Positions 25,101 to 32,380 of a stretch of 42,388 nt of DNA are shown here, piece after piece. The stretch is from NCBI GenBank assembly GCA_023390775.1, contig JAEWCF010000048.1:1-42388 (forward strand), read 5' to 3'. The position numbers were made by a program, and so were the translations under genes. Position 1 is the stretch's first letter. Each line of letters begins with the position of its first letter. Under the pieces are notes generated by a model, which saw only the letters and a list, made by a program, of their open reading frames with translations, made no database searches and was not told where the DNA came from. The DNA comes from Bacteroidota bacterium. Its GTDB lineage: Bacteria > Bacteroidota > Bacteroidia > Flavobacteriales > Flavobacteriaceae.

Positions 25101-25574
25101 CCGATCCAGGGCTCGTTCATCATCGAGGAACTCACCGATCTTGTTGAGGAAGCGGTGCTAAAGGAATTTGACCGCATCACCGAGCGCGGCGGCGTTTTGG
25201 GCGCGATGGAAACCATGTACCAGCGTTCTCGGATCCAGGAGGAAAGCCTCTACTACGAGACGCTCAAGCACAACGGTGACTACCCGATCATCGGGGTAAA
25301 CACTTTCCTGAGTTCAAAGGGTTCGCCGACGGTGATTCCCGCCGAGGTCATCCGCGCCACCGAAGAGGAAAAGCAGTACCAGATCACGATGCTCGACGCC
25401 TTACACAAGGCCTACGAGGGCCGCGAGGAGCAACAGCTCGCCGACGTGCAGGATGCCGCGATCTCAAACCGCAATATTTTCGAGAAACTGATGGAGGCCA
25501 CCAAGACCTGTTCTTTGGGGCAGATTACCAACGCTTTATTTGAGGTGGGCGGCCAATACCGCCGAAACATGTAA
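22146..25574 (+). CDS. icmF: Fused isobutyryl-CoA mutase IcmF (B12-dependent)
   Basis: A 1142-residue fusion in the IcmF order. The B12-binding domain is at about 10-150 (LFDGHD with the cobalt-ligand His near residue 25, then SYQGGH and a five-Gly run). A MeaB-like GTPase chaperone domain follows at about 195-420 (P-loop GTGGAGKSS at 202-210, ETSGIGQSD, NKFDKRG), then a linker and the TIM-barrel mutase domain at about 540-1110. It interconverts isobutyryl-CoA and butyryl-CoA, possibly other acyl-CoAs, in branched-chain catabolism. By eye, the position of the key active-site Phe in known IcmF (context GVFPFKR) is Tyr here (GLYPFKR), while the partner Gln (AQNTCIF) is kept. Databases may call it methylmalonyl-CoA mutase. 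The following lipoprotein overlaps its stop by one base. Confidence 0.93.
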   Translation: MEPLTPYTPKNKVRIVTAASLFDGHDAAINIMRRIIQSTGVEVIHLGHDRSVEEVVNTAIQEDANAIAMTSYQGGHNEYFKYMHDLLKEKGAGHIKIFGGGGGVILPSEIEELHAYGIERIYSPDDGRAMGLQGMINDLVQRADFPVGDNLNGEVNHLKEKKPTAIARVISAAENFPDAAKSTLDKIREENKTVNTPVLGITGTGGAGKSSLVDELVRRFLIDFPEKTIGLISVDPSKRKTGGALLGDRIRMNAINNPRVYMRSLATRQSNLALSKYVADAIDVIKAAGYDLIILETSGIGQSDTEIMDHSDVSLYVMTPEFGAATQLEKIDMLDFADLVAINKFDKRGSLDALRDVRKQYQRNHNLWDANPDAMPVFGTIASQFNDPGMNNLYKAVMDKIAQKTGGALQSSFEITREMSEKIYVIPPHRTRYLSEIAENNRSYDDKARHQQEIAQKLYGLYKTIETVSGQKPALTKSGIDDHSVTVSNEDNKLFVGLLLKEFDRVRMDLDPYNWEAILNWNQKLAKYRDPLYTFKVRDREIKIATHTESLSHLQIPKVSLPKYEAWGDILKWCLQENVPGEFPFASGLYPFKRDGEDPARMFAGEGGPERTNKRFHYVSAGMPAKRLSTAFDSVTLYGNDPHLRPDIYGKIGNAGVSICCLDDAKKLYSGFDLVHPMTSVSMTINGPAPMLLGFFMNAAIDQQCEVYIRENGLEGQVEAKLKSLYEDRGIARPKYQGQLPESNNGLGLMLLGITGDQVLPADVYAEIKKRTLSQVRGTVQADILKEDQAQNTCIFSTEFALRLMGDVQEYFIRNNVRNFYSVSISGYHIAEAGANPITQLAFTLANGFTYVEYYLSRGMDINDFGPNLSFFFSNGVDPEYAVIGRVARKIWAKALKNKYGANERAQMLKYHIQTSGRSLHAQEIDFNDIRTTLQALYAIYDNCNSLHTNAYDEAITTPTEESVRRAMAIQLIINKELGLAKNENPIQGSFIIEELTDLVEEAVLKEFDRITERGGVLGAMETMYQRSRIQEESLYYETLKHNGDYPIIGVNTFLSSKGSPTVIPAEVIRATEEEKQYQITMLDALHKAYEGREEQQLADVQDAAISNRNIFEKLMEATKTCSLGQITNALFEVGGQYRRNM

Positions 25575-26068
25575 TGAAAAAACTCATTTTACTTTTTGTC
25601 GCGGTCATCGCCGTATCCTGTAGTTCCGACAGCGGAAGTTCAAATGGTAATTTTGAATCGGACCTTGTGGTGGACGGAATCGAGTTCAAGCCCAACCGAG
25701 GAACCTACGGTAATGCCGACGGCCAGGTAGCCGGGCAGACGGGAACCTTCTTTGCCATGCAGAAGATGAATGGTGACGATCTGGAGCAAGCCTTGTACAT
25801 CAATGTGCTGTATCCGGTCGGCTCTGACGGCCCGGAGGGCGTGTTTGACTTCGGCCCGGGGACTGCCGAGCAGTTTTTGGCCAATGCTTCTTTCATGAAC
25901 AACGGTGCCGCGTATTCGATTGTGGGAACATCGGTTACGGTAACCCGCGTAGGGCAGCATGAGTTCGAGTTTGAATTCAACAATCCCGTTGCGCTGGATT
26001 TTGCCGAAGGTTTTGCCGACAAACCCATTAGCGGAAGCGTACGCGCCAAACTGACCTTTACCCAGTGA
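25574..26068 (+). CDS. Small lipoprotein of unknown function
   Basis: A 164-residue lipoprotein: signal MKKLILLFVAVIAVSC (Cys16), then a Ser/Asn/Gly linker, then a beta-rich domain (VVDGIEFKPNRGTYG, EGVFDFGPG, YSIVGTSVTVTRVGQHEFEFEF, GSVRAKLTFTQ). The layout of edge strands resembles small DUF6252-type lipoproteins of Bacteroidota, but I do not recognise it with certainty. Its start codon overlaps the icmF stop (TAATG), so it is probably made from the icmF transcript. A repeat element follows directly. Confidence 0.7.
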   Translation: MKKLILLFVAVIAVSCSSDSGSSNGNFESDLVVDGIEFKPNRGTYGNADGQVAGQTGTFFAMQKMNGDDLEQALYINVLYPVGSDGPEGVFDFGPGTAEQFLANASFMNNGAAYSIVGTSVTVTRVGQHEFEFEFNNPVALDFAEGFADKPISGSVRAKLTFTQ

Positions 26069-26077
26069 GCGGGCCTG

Positions 26078-26130
26078 CGTTAGGGATGGAAGCAAGGTGC
26101 CGCGCACCGCGGACAGCCCGGCGCCGCTTC
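26078..26130. repeat. REP-like element, divergent copy
   Basis: GCGTTAGGGATGGAAGC followed by GCGGACAGCCCGGC repeats the start and end words of the element at 9804-9876 (GATGGAAGC and GCGGACAGC). It occupies most of the 172-bp space between the lipoprotein and the permease. Confidence 0.5.
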
Positions 26131-26240
26131 GCAGTGTTTTTCTTGCCGGCCGATCTCATGGCGGCGCAACGCCCAAAACCCAAACTTTTGGTAAGGCAAG
26201 CCTTTTTTGCGGCGGGTTGTCGTAAATTAGGGAAAAACGC

Positions 26241-27461
26241 ATGGCTGCACTCAAACGCACGCTGGGCCTCGGTGCCTGCATTTTCTTTGGTGTCGGATCC
26301 ATTTTGGGTGCGGGCATTTACACGATCATCGGCAAAATAGCGGGCTACGGCGGAAACATGACCTGGCTCGCCTTTTCCATCGCATGGATCACCGCGCTCA
26401 TGACCGCCTTTTCCTACGCCGAACTCTCAAGTGCCTTTCCAAAGGCGGGCGGCGAGTATGAATACGCAAAGAAGGCTTTCGGGAAACGATGGGGGATCGG
26501 GCTTGGATCGATCATTTCCCTGAACGGCATCGTGAGCGGCGCCACCGTCGCCGTCGGTTTTGCGGGATACCTCTCTCAATTGCTCGACTTCAACGTGCTC
26601 GCGGGTTCGTTGGGCATCATCGCGCTGATATTCCTGGTGAACGTTTCGGGGATAAGGGAATCGTCTGCTGTCAATATTGGGTTTACGATCATTGAAATCG
26701 GAGGTTTGCTGTTTGTGATCTTTGCGGCGATGCCGAGTATCGGCAATGTGGACCTGACCGTGCTGCCGCCCGGCGGATTTACCGCGATTTTCACTGCATC
26801 GGCACTGGCATTTTTTGCTTTTATCGGTTTTGAAGAAATCGTCAAGCTGGCCGAGGAAACCCATGAGCCCGAAAAAAATATTCCAAGGGCCCTTTTTTGG
26901 GCGGGCGGTATCGTGGCTATCGTGTATCTGGCAGTTGCCGTTTCGGCGGTGAGCGCGCTGGACTACAAGGAACTGGCCAATGCATCCGGGCCTCTAGCCG
27001 CCGTAGCCCAAAGCCGTTTTGGCCGCGCCGGGATCATCGCCATTTCGGTCATTGCGCTGTTCGCTACCTCAAATACCATCCTGTCCAATATGCTCGGCAG
27101 TTCGCGCGTGTTGCTCAACATGTCCAGGGAAACGCCGTTGCTCGCGCGTTTTTCAAGGGTTTCGGCCAAGCGAAAGACACCCGTAGCGGCCCTAGTGCTG
27201 ATTCTGGTGGTAATGGCCGGATTTGCGATGATCGGCGATATCGAACTCATCGCGCGGATCGCCAACATCTTCGTCTTTTTGACCTTTATCGTGGTCAACG
27301 CGTGCGTCATCGTGCTTCGGTACAAGCACCCGCGGATCAAAAGGCCTTATAAAGTACCGGTGGCCCTGGGCAAGGTTCCGTTGATTCCGGTACTGGGGAT
27401 CATTTTGACGCTGGTACTCTTCACATTCAATATTTTAAGCCTGTTCCGGAATAAATTGTAA
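26241..27461 (+). CDS. APC-family amino acid permease
   Basis: A 406-residue inner-membrane transporter of the amino acid/polyamine/organocation superfamily, with about 11 or 12 helices. Diagnostic parts are the broken first helix GVGSILGAGIYTIIGK, AYAELSSAFPKAGGEYEYAKKAFG at helix 2-3, FIGFEEIVKLAEETHEPEKNIPRA in the helix 6 region, and ATSNTILSNMLGSSRVLLNMSR near helix 8. It would take up an amino acid with a proton or exchange it; the substrate cannot be read from the sequence. It is a little shorter than many members (430-480 residues), with a minimal C-terminus (FNILSLFRNKL). Stands alone. Confidence 0.85.
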   Translation: MAALKRTLGLGACIFFGVGSILGAGIYTIIGKIAGYGGNMTWLAFSIAWITALMTAFSYAELSSAFPKAGGEYEYAKKAFGKRWGIGLGSIISLNGIVSGATVAVGFAGYLSQLLDFNVLAGSLGIIALIFLVNVSGIRESSAVNIGFTIIEIGGLLFVIFAAMPSIGNVDLTVLPPGGFTAIFTASALAFFAFIGFEEIVKLAEETHEPEKNIPRALFWAGGIVAIVYLAVAVSAVSALDYKELANASGPLAAVAQSRFGRAGIIAISVIALFATSNTILSNMLGSSRVLLNMSRETPLLARFSRVSAKRKTPVAALVLILVVMAGFAMIGDIELIARIANIFVFLTFIVVNACVIVLRYKHPRIKRPYKVPVALGKVPLIPVLGIILTLVLFTFNILSLFRNKL

Positions 27462-27511
27462 TTTGTGGTTTGATTTTTGACGGGCGCGCGCGGACTTTAA
27501 ATTCAATCATC

Positions 27512-28018
27512 ATGAAAAAATTTTATCTTTTCTTACTGGCTTTGGCCATGCCGTTGATTTCATCGTGCGAGGGGCCTGCCGGGCCTGCGGGACCTCCGGG
27601 TTACAGCGCGGAGGCAATTGTTTACGAAACCGCCCCGATCGATTTCAACACTCCGAGTTACGGGATGTTCTTCACTTTCCCGACGGCTGCGCTTTCATCC
27701 GATCATGTTCTGGCGTACAGGCTCGTGGGGCAGGACAATGGCGCGGATGTGTGGAAACTGCTTCCCGAACAATTTTTCTTTACCGATGGAACGTTTGATT
27801 TCGCGTACAATTATGACTTTACGCGTTATGACGTGAATTTCTTTATCGACGGACAGGATTTGGGAACTTTGAGCCCTGATGTCACGCAGAACCAAATTTT
27901 CAGGGTCGTGATCGTTCCGGGAACGATGTTTAACAAAAACACGGTCAATTACCGCGACTACGATGCGGTGATGCAAGCCCTCGGCCTTGACGGCAAACCC
28001 GTGGTCAGGCTAAATTGA
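27512..28018 (+). CDS. Lipoprotein with short collagen-like stretch
   Basis: A 168-residue lipoprotein: signal ending LISSC (Cys19), immediately followed by a collagen-like GPAGPAGPPG (residues 21-30). The rest is a beta-rich domain (SAEAIVYETAPIDFN, YGMFFTFPTAAL, HVLAYRLVGQ, DVWKLLPEQFFF, QIFRVVIVPGTMF). Single-copy lipoproteins of this kind are common in Flavobacteria and have no known function. Start taken at 27512 because the lipoprotein signal begins there. Confidence 0.72.
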   Translation: MKKFYLFLLALAMPLISSCEGPAGPAGPPGYSAEAIVYETAPIDFNTPSYGMFFTFPTAALSSDHVLAYRLVGQDNGADVWKLLPEQFFFTDGTFDFAYNYDFTRYDVNFFIDGQDLGTLSPDVTQNQIFRVVIVPGTMFNKNTVNYRDYDAVMQALGLDGKPVVRLN

Positions 28019-28035
28019 ATTGAATTTGCGGGAAT

Positions 28036-29034
28036 TTATGAATAGGGGTTTTTTGGCCCCTTTTTTATTTTATGTCCGTGTGCGTCGCGTTCGACGGGCT
28101 CATCAGGCTTGGACATGGAAACCGCGATTCCAGCCAGCAATGACAGGGCAATGAATCCGAGCGATGCCCACTCGGGAACTTTGACGTAATCGTGCAGCAA
28201 TAATTTGAGCCCGACAAAGATCAGGATCGCGATCAGGCTGTACTCCAGGTAACTGAATTTGGCCAGCATGTTCGCCAGGAAAAAATACATCGATCGCAAC
28301 CCAAGAATGGCGAAAATGTTTGAACTGAACACCAAAAATGGGTCGGAGGTGATGGCCAGGATCGCGGGCACGCTGTCGATCGCGAAAAGCACGTCCATGA
28401 CCTCAATGACCACCACGCTCACGAACAAAGGCGTCGCAAAGCGTTTTCCGTTAATCTTCACGAAAAAGTTCTCGCCCTCGATGTGGTGGTGGATGGGGAT
28501 GATTTTGCCCAGGAATTTGTAGATAGGGGAGTGTTTGGGGTCAAATTCGGCGTCTTCCTTGGTAAACAGCATCTTCATGGCCGTGAAGATCAGGAATGCG
28601 CCAAAGACATACATCGACCACGTGAATTTGTTGATGAGCATGACGCCGAAGGCAATCATCAGGCCGCGGAAGACAATCGCCCCGATAATGCCCCAAAAGA
28701 GCACGCGGTGCTGGTATTTCTGCGGGATTCGGAACGAGGCGAAGATGACCGCGATCACGAAGATGTTGTCAATGCTTAGTGAAAGTTCGATAAGATAGCC
28801 CGTAATATACTTCATTACGGCATCGGCGGGCCGCAATTCGTCGGGATTGGCGATAAGCCCATCCTTGTAGAGCCAATAGATGACGCCGGAAAAGGCAAAC
28901 GAAAGCGTTACCCAAAGCGCCGTCCACTTCCCGGCTTCCTTGCTGCTGATGATGTGTGGGTTTTTATTGAAGACGCCAAGGTCGAGCGCCAGGAAAACGG
29001 TTATCGTCGCGAGGAAAAGGATCCAGATCAGCAT
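28036..29034 (-). CDS. TerC/Alx family integral membrane protein
   Basis: A 332-residue inner-membrane protein with about nine helices. Both family signature acidic helices are present: ELSLSIDNIFVIAVIF (about residues 82-97) and EVMDVLFAIDSVPAILAIT (about 213-231). Family members (TerC, Alx, MeeF/MeeY) export Mn2+ or load it onto secreted proteins, or are linked to tellurite resistance and pH response. Manganese handling is the best-supported guess. The last ten residues (KKGPKNPYS) are encoded by the terminator hairpin of the opposite gene. No yybP-ykoY riboswitch-like leader is apparent; the leader is only about 20 bases. Confidence 0.87.
   Translation of the reverse strand: MLIWILFLATITVFLALDLGVFNKNPHIISSKEAGKWTALWVTLSFAFSGVIYWLYKDGLIANPDELRPADAVMKYITGYLIELSLSIDNIFVIAVIFASFRIPQKYQHRVLFWGIIGAIVFRGLMIAFGVMLINKFTWSMYVFGAFLIFTAMKMLFTKEDAEFDPKHSPIYKFLGKIIPIHHHIEGENFFVKINGKRFATPLFVSVVVIEVMDVLFAIDSVPAILAITSDPFLVFSSNIFAILGLRSMYFFLANMLAKFSYLEYSLIAILIFVGLKLLLHDYVKVPEWASLGFIALSLLAGIAVSMSKPDEPVERDAHGHKIKKGPKNPYS
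28044..28068 (+). terminator. Terminator lying inside the 3' end of the convergent terC-like gene
   Basis: The stem AGGGG / CCCCT with an eight-base loop is followed by TTTTTTATTTT on the + strand. The terC reading frame runs through it and stops at 28036. Confidence 0.7.
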
Positions 29035-29053
29035 GGATTGTTTTTTTGGAATA

Positions 29054-29061
29054 CAAATATA
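29054..29061 (-). promoter_or_regulatory. -7 box of the terC-like gene
   Basis: TATATTTG on the minus strand fits TAnnTTTG and lies 19 bases ahead of the start codon. Confidence 0.5.
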
Positions 29062-29134
29062 AGTTACACAGACAAGTCCGTAAAAGAATGTTCCTCATTT
29101 ATTTTTAATGGGGTCGTTAATGCTTTTGGCTGCA

Positions 29135-29142
29135 TATTTTTG
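29135..29142 (+). promoter_or_regulatory. Upstream -7 box of glutamine synthetase
   Basis: TATTTTTG fits TAnnTTTG. It lies upstream of the palindrome at 29148-29169, so a factor bound there would block transcription from it. Confidence 0.4.
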
Positions 29143-29147
29143 CTTTA

Positions 29148-29169
29148 TACCCCTAAAATTTTGGGGGTA
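29148..29169. promoter_or_regulatory. Palindromic operator candidate upstream of glutamine synthetase
   Basis: A 22-bp inverted repeat with half-sites TACCCCTAAAA and TTTTGGGGGTA (one mismatch). Its centre is about 36 bp upstream of the -7 box at 29195, a position suitable for an activator. It is unlikely to be a terminator, as no T run follows on either strand. Confidence 0.55.
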
Positions 29170-29194
29170 CATGCTATTGAAAATGTTTTTTATT

Positions 29195-29202
29195 TATTTT
29201 TG
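29195..29202 (+). promoter_or_regulatory. Proximal -7 box of glutamine synthetase
   Basis: TATTTTTG matches TAnnTTTG, 36 bases ahead of the ATG. The nearest TTG (29177-29179) is 15 bp away, slightly short, consistent with a promoter that needs an activator. Confidence 0.5.
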
Positions 29203-29238
29203 CCCATATAAAACAATACTAATCACTATTTCATTCAT

Positions 29239-31422
29239 ATGGCAACACTCCGATTCCAGGCGCTGAAAGACGCCTCAGGGCGCAAACCCGTAAAATTTGA
29301 AGAATGCGACCGGAAATCCAGGATTTTCGGCATGAACGTATTCAATGATTCGGCCATGAAGCAGTTCCTTACTGCCGATGCCTTCAAAGGGGTACGGGAT
29401 GCCATACAGCATGGGACCAAGATCGATCGCAAGCTCGCCGATTACATCGCCCTCGGGATGAAGGAGTGGGCATTGTCAAAAGGCGTCACGCACTATACGC
29501 ACTGGTTCCAGCCACTAACGGGAACCACGGCCGAGAAGCACGATGCTTTCTTTGAAACCGATTTTGAAGGCGGTTCACTCGAGAAATTCGGCGGCGGGCA
29601 GCTGGTACAGCAGGAGCCCGATGCATCGAGCTTTCCAAACGGCGGAATCCGCAATACTTTCGAGGCCCGCGGGTACACGGCATGGGACCCCACTTCGCCC
29701 GCGTTCATCTTTGGGACCACGCTTTGCATCCCGACGGTGTTCATATCCTATACCGGCGAGGCGCTGGATTACAAGACGCCCTTGCTACGCGCTTTGCATT
29801 CCATTGACGAGGCCGCAACCGATGTTTGCCGCTATTTTGACAAGAACGTGCGCAAGGTGACTGCGACCCTGGGTTGGGAGCAGGAATATTTCCTTGTCGA
29901 TACGGCCCTTGCAGCCTCTCGCCCAGACATCATGATTACCGGCCGGACCCTATTGGGACATACATCGGCCAAGGGCCAGCAGCTCGATGACCACTATTTC
30001 GGATCGATCCCCAGCCGCGTTTTGTCCTATATGCGCGAACTCGAGCAGGAGTGCATGTACCTGGGCATTCCCGTCAAGACCCGCCACAACGAGGTTGCGC
30101 CCAACCAATTCGAGTTGGCGCCTATATTCGAGGAGACCAACCTCGCCGTAGACCACAATTCCCTGCTGATGGACGTCATGCAGAAAGTCGCCGAACGCCA
30201 TGATTTCAAGGTGCTTTTCCACGAGAAGCCATTTAAGGGCGTAAACGGTTCGGGGAAGCACAACAACTGGTCGATGGCCACGGACACCGGGATCAATCTC
30301 CTGAGCCCCGGCAAGACGCCCATGAGCAACCTGCAGTTTTTGACATTTTTTATCAATACGATCAAGGCGGTGCACCAATACGAGGCGTTGCTTCGGGCTT
30401 CGATCGCATCGGCAAGTAATGACCACAGGCTCGGGGCAAACGAGGCGCCGCCGGCCATCATATCGGTATTCATCGGCCAACAGCTCACCAAGGTCCTGGC
30501 CGAACTCGAAGGCGTATCTTCAGGCAAATTGTCGCCCGAGGAAAAAACCGACCTTAAACTCAATGTCGTAGGCAAGATCCCGGACGTGCTCCTGGACAAC
30601 ACCGACCGCAACCGCACCTCGCCGTTTGCATTCACCGGTAACAAGTTCGAGTTCAGGGCGGTTGGGTCGTCGGCGAACTGCGCCAATTCCATGACGACGC
30701 TCAATGCGATCGTGGCCAAGCAGTTGCGCGATTTCAAAAGGGAGGTCGATGCCCTGATCGACAAGGGAATGAAGAAAGACGACGCGATCTTCAACATCCT
30801 GCGCGAGTATATCAAACAATCGCGCGACATCCTTTTCGAAGGCGACGGATACAGCGATGCCTGGGAAGCCGAGGCCAAAAAGCGCGGGCTCACGAATTTC
30901 AAAACCACTCCCGAAGCCTTGAAGGCCAAGGTGTCGGCACAGGCGCTCGAACTTTTCAGCGAACTCAACATCATGAACCACGTCGAAGTCGAGGCGCGGT
31001 ACGAAATTGAACTCGAAGAGTACACCAAGAAAATCCAGATCGAGGGCCGCGTGCTGGGCGATATTGCCCGCAACCACGTGATCCCGACGGCCATCCGTTA
31101 CCAGAATACCCTTATCGAGAACGTGCGCGGGCTCAAGGAAATTTTCGGGTCGGAATTCGAAAAGATCGGCAAGGAGCAAATCGTGCTGATCAGGGAAATT
31201 TCGGAGCATATTGCCGCGATCAACACCAATGTCGAGAAGATGACCGAGGCGCGCAAGGAAGCCAACGCCCTTACCGATGCGCTCGAGATGGCGACGTCCT
31301 ACTGCAATGTAGTCAAACCTTATTTCGAGGTGATCCGCAACCATTGCGACAAACTTGAACTGTTGGTGGACGATGAAATCTGGACGCTGACCAAATACCG
31401 CGAACTGTTGTTTACCAAATAA
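29239..31422 (+). CDS. glnN: Glutamine synthetase type III
   Basis: A 727-residue GSIII, the large form typical of Bacteroidota (about 720-730 residues), which makes glutamine from glutamate, ammonia and ATP as a dodecamer. Visible motifs: GVTHYTHWFQPLTG near the N-terminus, GWEQEYFLVD with the metal-binding Glu (about residues 215-224), KTRHNEVAPNQFELAP (about 279-294), GSGKHNNWS (about 336-344), and NRTSPFAFTGNKFEFRAVGS (about 456-475). The C-terminal 200 residues are the helical GSIII extension. Nitrogen control is likely through the palindrome upstream. The protein stands alone, with its own terminator. Confidence 0.95.
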   Translation: MATLRFQALKDASGRKPVKFEECDRKSRIFGMNVFNDSAMKQFLTADAFKGVRDAIQHGTKIDRKLADYIALGMKEWALSKGVTHYTHWFQPLTGTTAEKHDAFFETDFEGGSLEKFGGGQLVQQEPDASSFPNGGIRNTFEARGYTAWDPTSPAFIFGTTLCIPTVFISYTGEALDYKTPLLRALHSIDEAATDVCRYFDKNVRKVTATLGWEQEYFLVDTALAASRPDIMITGRTLLGHTSAKGQQLDDHYFGSIPSRVLSYMRELEQECMYLGIPVKTRHNEVAPNQFELAPIFEETNLAVDHNSLLMDVMQKVAERHDFKVLFHEKPFKGVNGSGKHNNWSMATDTGINLLSPGKTPMSNLQFLTFFINTIKAVHQYEALLRASIASASNDHRLGANEAPPAIISVFIGQQLTKVLAELEGVSSGKLSPEEKTDLKLNVVGKIPDVLLDNTDRNRTSPFAFTGNKFEFRAVGSSANCANSMTTLNAIVAKQLRDFKREVDALIDKGMKKDDAIFNILREYIKQSRDILFEGDGYSDAWEAEAKKRGLTNFKTTPEALKAKVSAQALELFSELNIMNHVEVEARYEIELEEYTKKIQIEGRVLGDIARNHVIPTAIRYQNTLIENVRGLKEIFGSEFEKIGKEQIVLIREISEHIAAINTNVEKMTEARKEANALTDALEMATSYCNVVKPYFEVIRNHCDKLELLVDDEIWTLTKYRELLFTK

Positions 31423-31427
31423 TCCGG

Positions 31428-31452
31428 AGCCCTGCAATAGCGGGGCTTTTTG
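31428..31452 (+). terminator. Glutamine synthetase terminator
   Basis: The stem AGCCCTGC / GCGGGGCT with an AATA loop (one G-T pair) is followed by TTTTTG. Confidence 0.8.
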
Positions 31453-31483
31453 TTGGGGGTAAAATAATAAAGGCGTATATTCG
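31453..31483 (+). promoter_or_regulatory. Promoter of the OmpA-like pair
   Basis: TTG at 31453-31455 and TATATTCG at 31476-31483 are 20 bp apart; the -7 box differs from TAnnTTTG in one base. Confidence 0.4.
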
Positions 31484-31504
31484 TTTTGGTTCAAATCCCT
31501 CCTC

Positions 31505-32380
31505 ATGCGGCAATTTTTACTGATCCTGCTCCTTCTTACCGTTTCGGCGCATGCCCAGCAGCAGTTCTCGGTTTACTTCGAATCCAACAAGTTTGCCCTG
31601 ACTCCCGCCGAAGACGCCCGCCTGCAGAATTGGATTTCCCAAAGCGGGGCCGCAAAAGTCGTGGCCATCGGCGGATATACCGATGAGGACGGCTCGACCG
31701 GATTCAACGATACCCTGGCCCGGAAAAGGGTAGACCACGTCTTTGGGAAAATCAGCCAAAAAGTGGCGATCCGTGAAGATTTTAAGTCGCGGAGCTTTGG
31801 CGAGCAGCATCGACAATCTGCCGACAAATCGCTTAACCGCAAAGTCACGATCCATTACCTGACCGCCGAGGAACTTCCGCGCGAGAACGAAATCCTCGGC
31901 ATTGAGGAACCTGTTGCTGCTCCCAGGCCACCCAGGACTTTCCCGTCAAAGATCCGCGTTCCCAATCCGGATGGCACCAAGACCGAGTACAACCTCGATA
32001 CCAAATTCATGATGGAACTGGATCAGGCCAAAAAGGGCGACAAGTTGGCCATCCGCGACCTGAACTTCCGCGTCAACACGTTCGCCATCGTCCCCGAATC
32101 GCGCGCCCGCCTCTATGAACTGCTCATCGTCATGCAACAAAATCCCGATTTAAAGATCGATATCCAGGGCCACCTCTGCTGCATGCCGACGGACCGGCTC
32201 AATCTTTCCACGCAACGAGCCAAGGCGATCTACAATTTCCTGGTGGTAAACGAGATTTCCAAGAGCCGGCTTTCGTTCCAGGGATTCGGCAGCACCAAGC
32301 CCATCTATCCCATCCCCGAGCAGAACGAGGAACAACGGGCCGCCAACCGCCGGGTCGAAATATTCATAGTCGAGAATTGA
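31505..32380 (+). CDS. Secreted protein with two OmpA-like peptidoglycan-binding domains (1)
   Basis: A 291-residue exported protein (signal MRQFLLILLLLTVSAHA). Two OmpA-C-like domains lie in tandem: about residues 22-118 (FSVYFESNKFALTPAEDARL, IGGYTDEDGS, SLNRKVTIHYL) and about 175-291 (LNFRVNTFAIVPESRARLYELL, IDIQGHLCCMPTDR, RLSFQGFGSTKPIYPIP, NRRVEIFIVEN). OmpA-C domains bind meso-diaminopimelate of peptidoglycan through an Asp in the HTD motif and an Arg in NRRV. In the second domain the Arg is present, but the HTD is replaced by H-L-C-C. No beta-barrel or lipid anchor is present. Coupled to the next gene, a homologue. Confidence 0.8.
   Translation: MRQFLLILLLLTVSAHAQQQFSVYFESNKFALTPAEDARLQNWISQSGAAKVVAIGGYTDEDGSTGFNDTLARKRVDHVFGKISQKVAIREDFKSRSFGEQHRQSADKSLNRKVTIHYLTAEELPRENEILGIEEPVAAPRPPRTFPSKIRVPNPDGTKTEYNLDTKFMMELDQAKKGDKLAIRDLNFRVNTFAIVPESRARLYELLIVMQQNPDLKIDIQGHLCCMPTDRLNLSTQRAKAIYNFLVVNEISKSRLSFQGFGSTKPIYPIPEQNEEQRAANRRVEIFIVEN

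Noticed and set aside
26065..26340. Short open frame across the spacer before the permease
   Set aside because: It consists of REP-like repeat sequence and then overlaps the permease start in another frame.
29148..29169. Terminator upstream of glutamine synthetase
   Set aside because: The inverted repeat has no T run after it on either strand and lies between two promoter boxes, so an operator fits better.
30027..31506. Long open frames antisense to glutamine synthetase (over 300 codons)
   Set aside because: They mirror the codon pattern of the GSIII gene; no start context, no recognisable domain, and the GSIII frame is fully supported.
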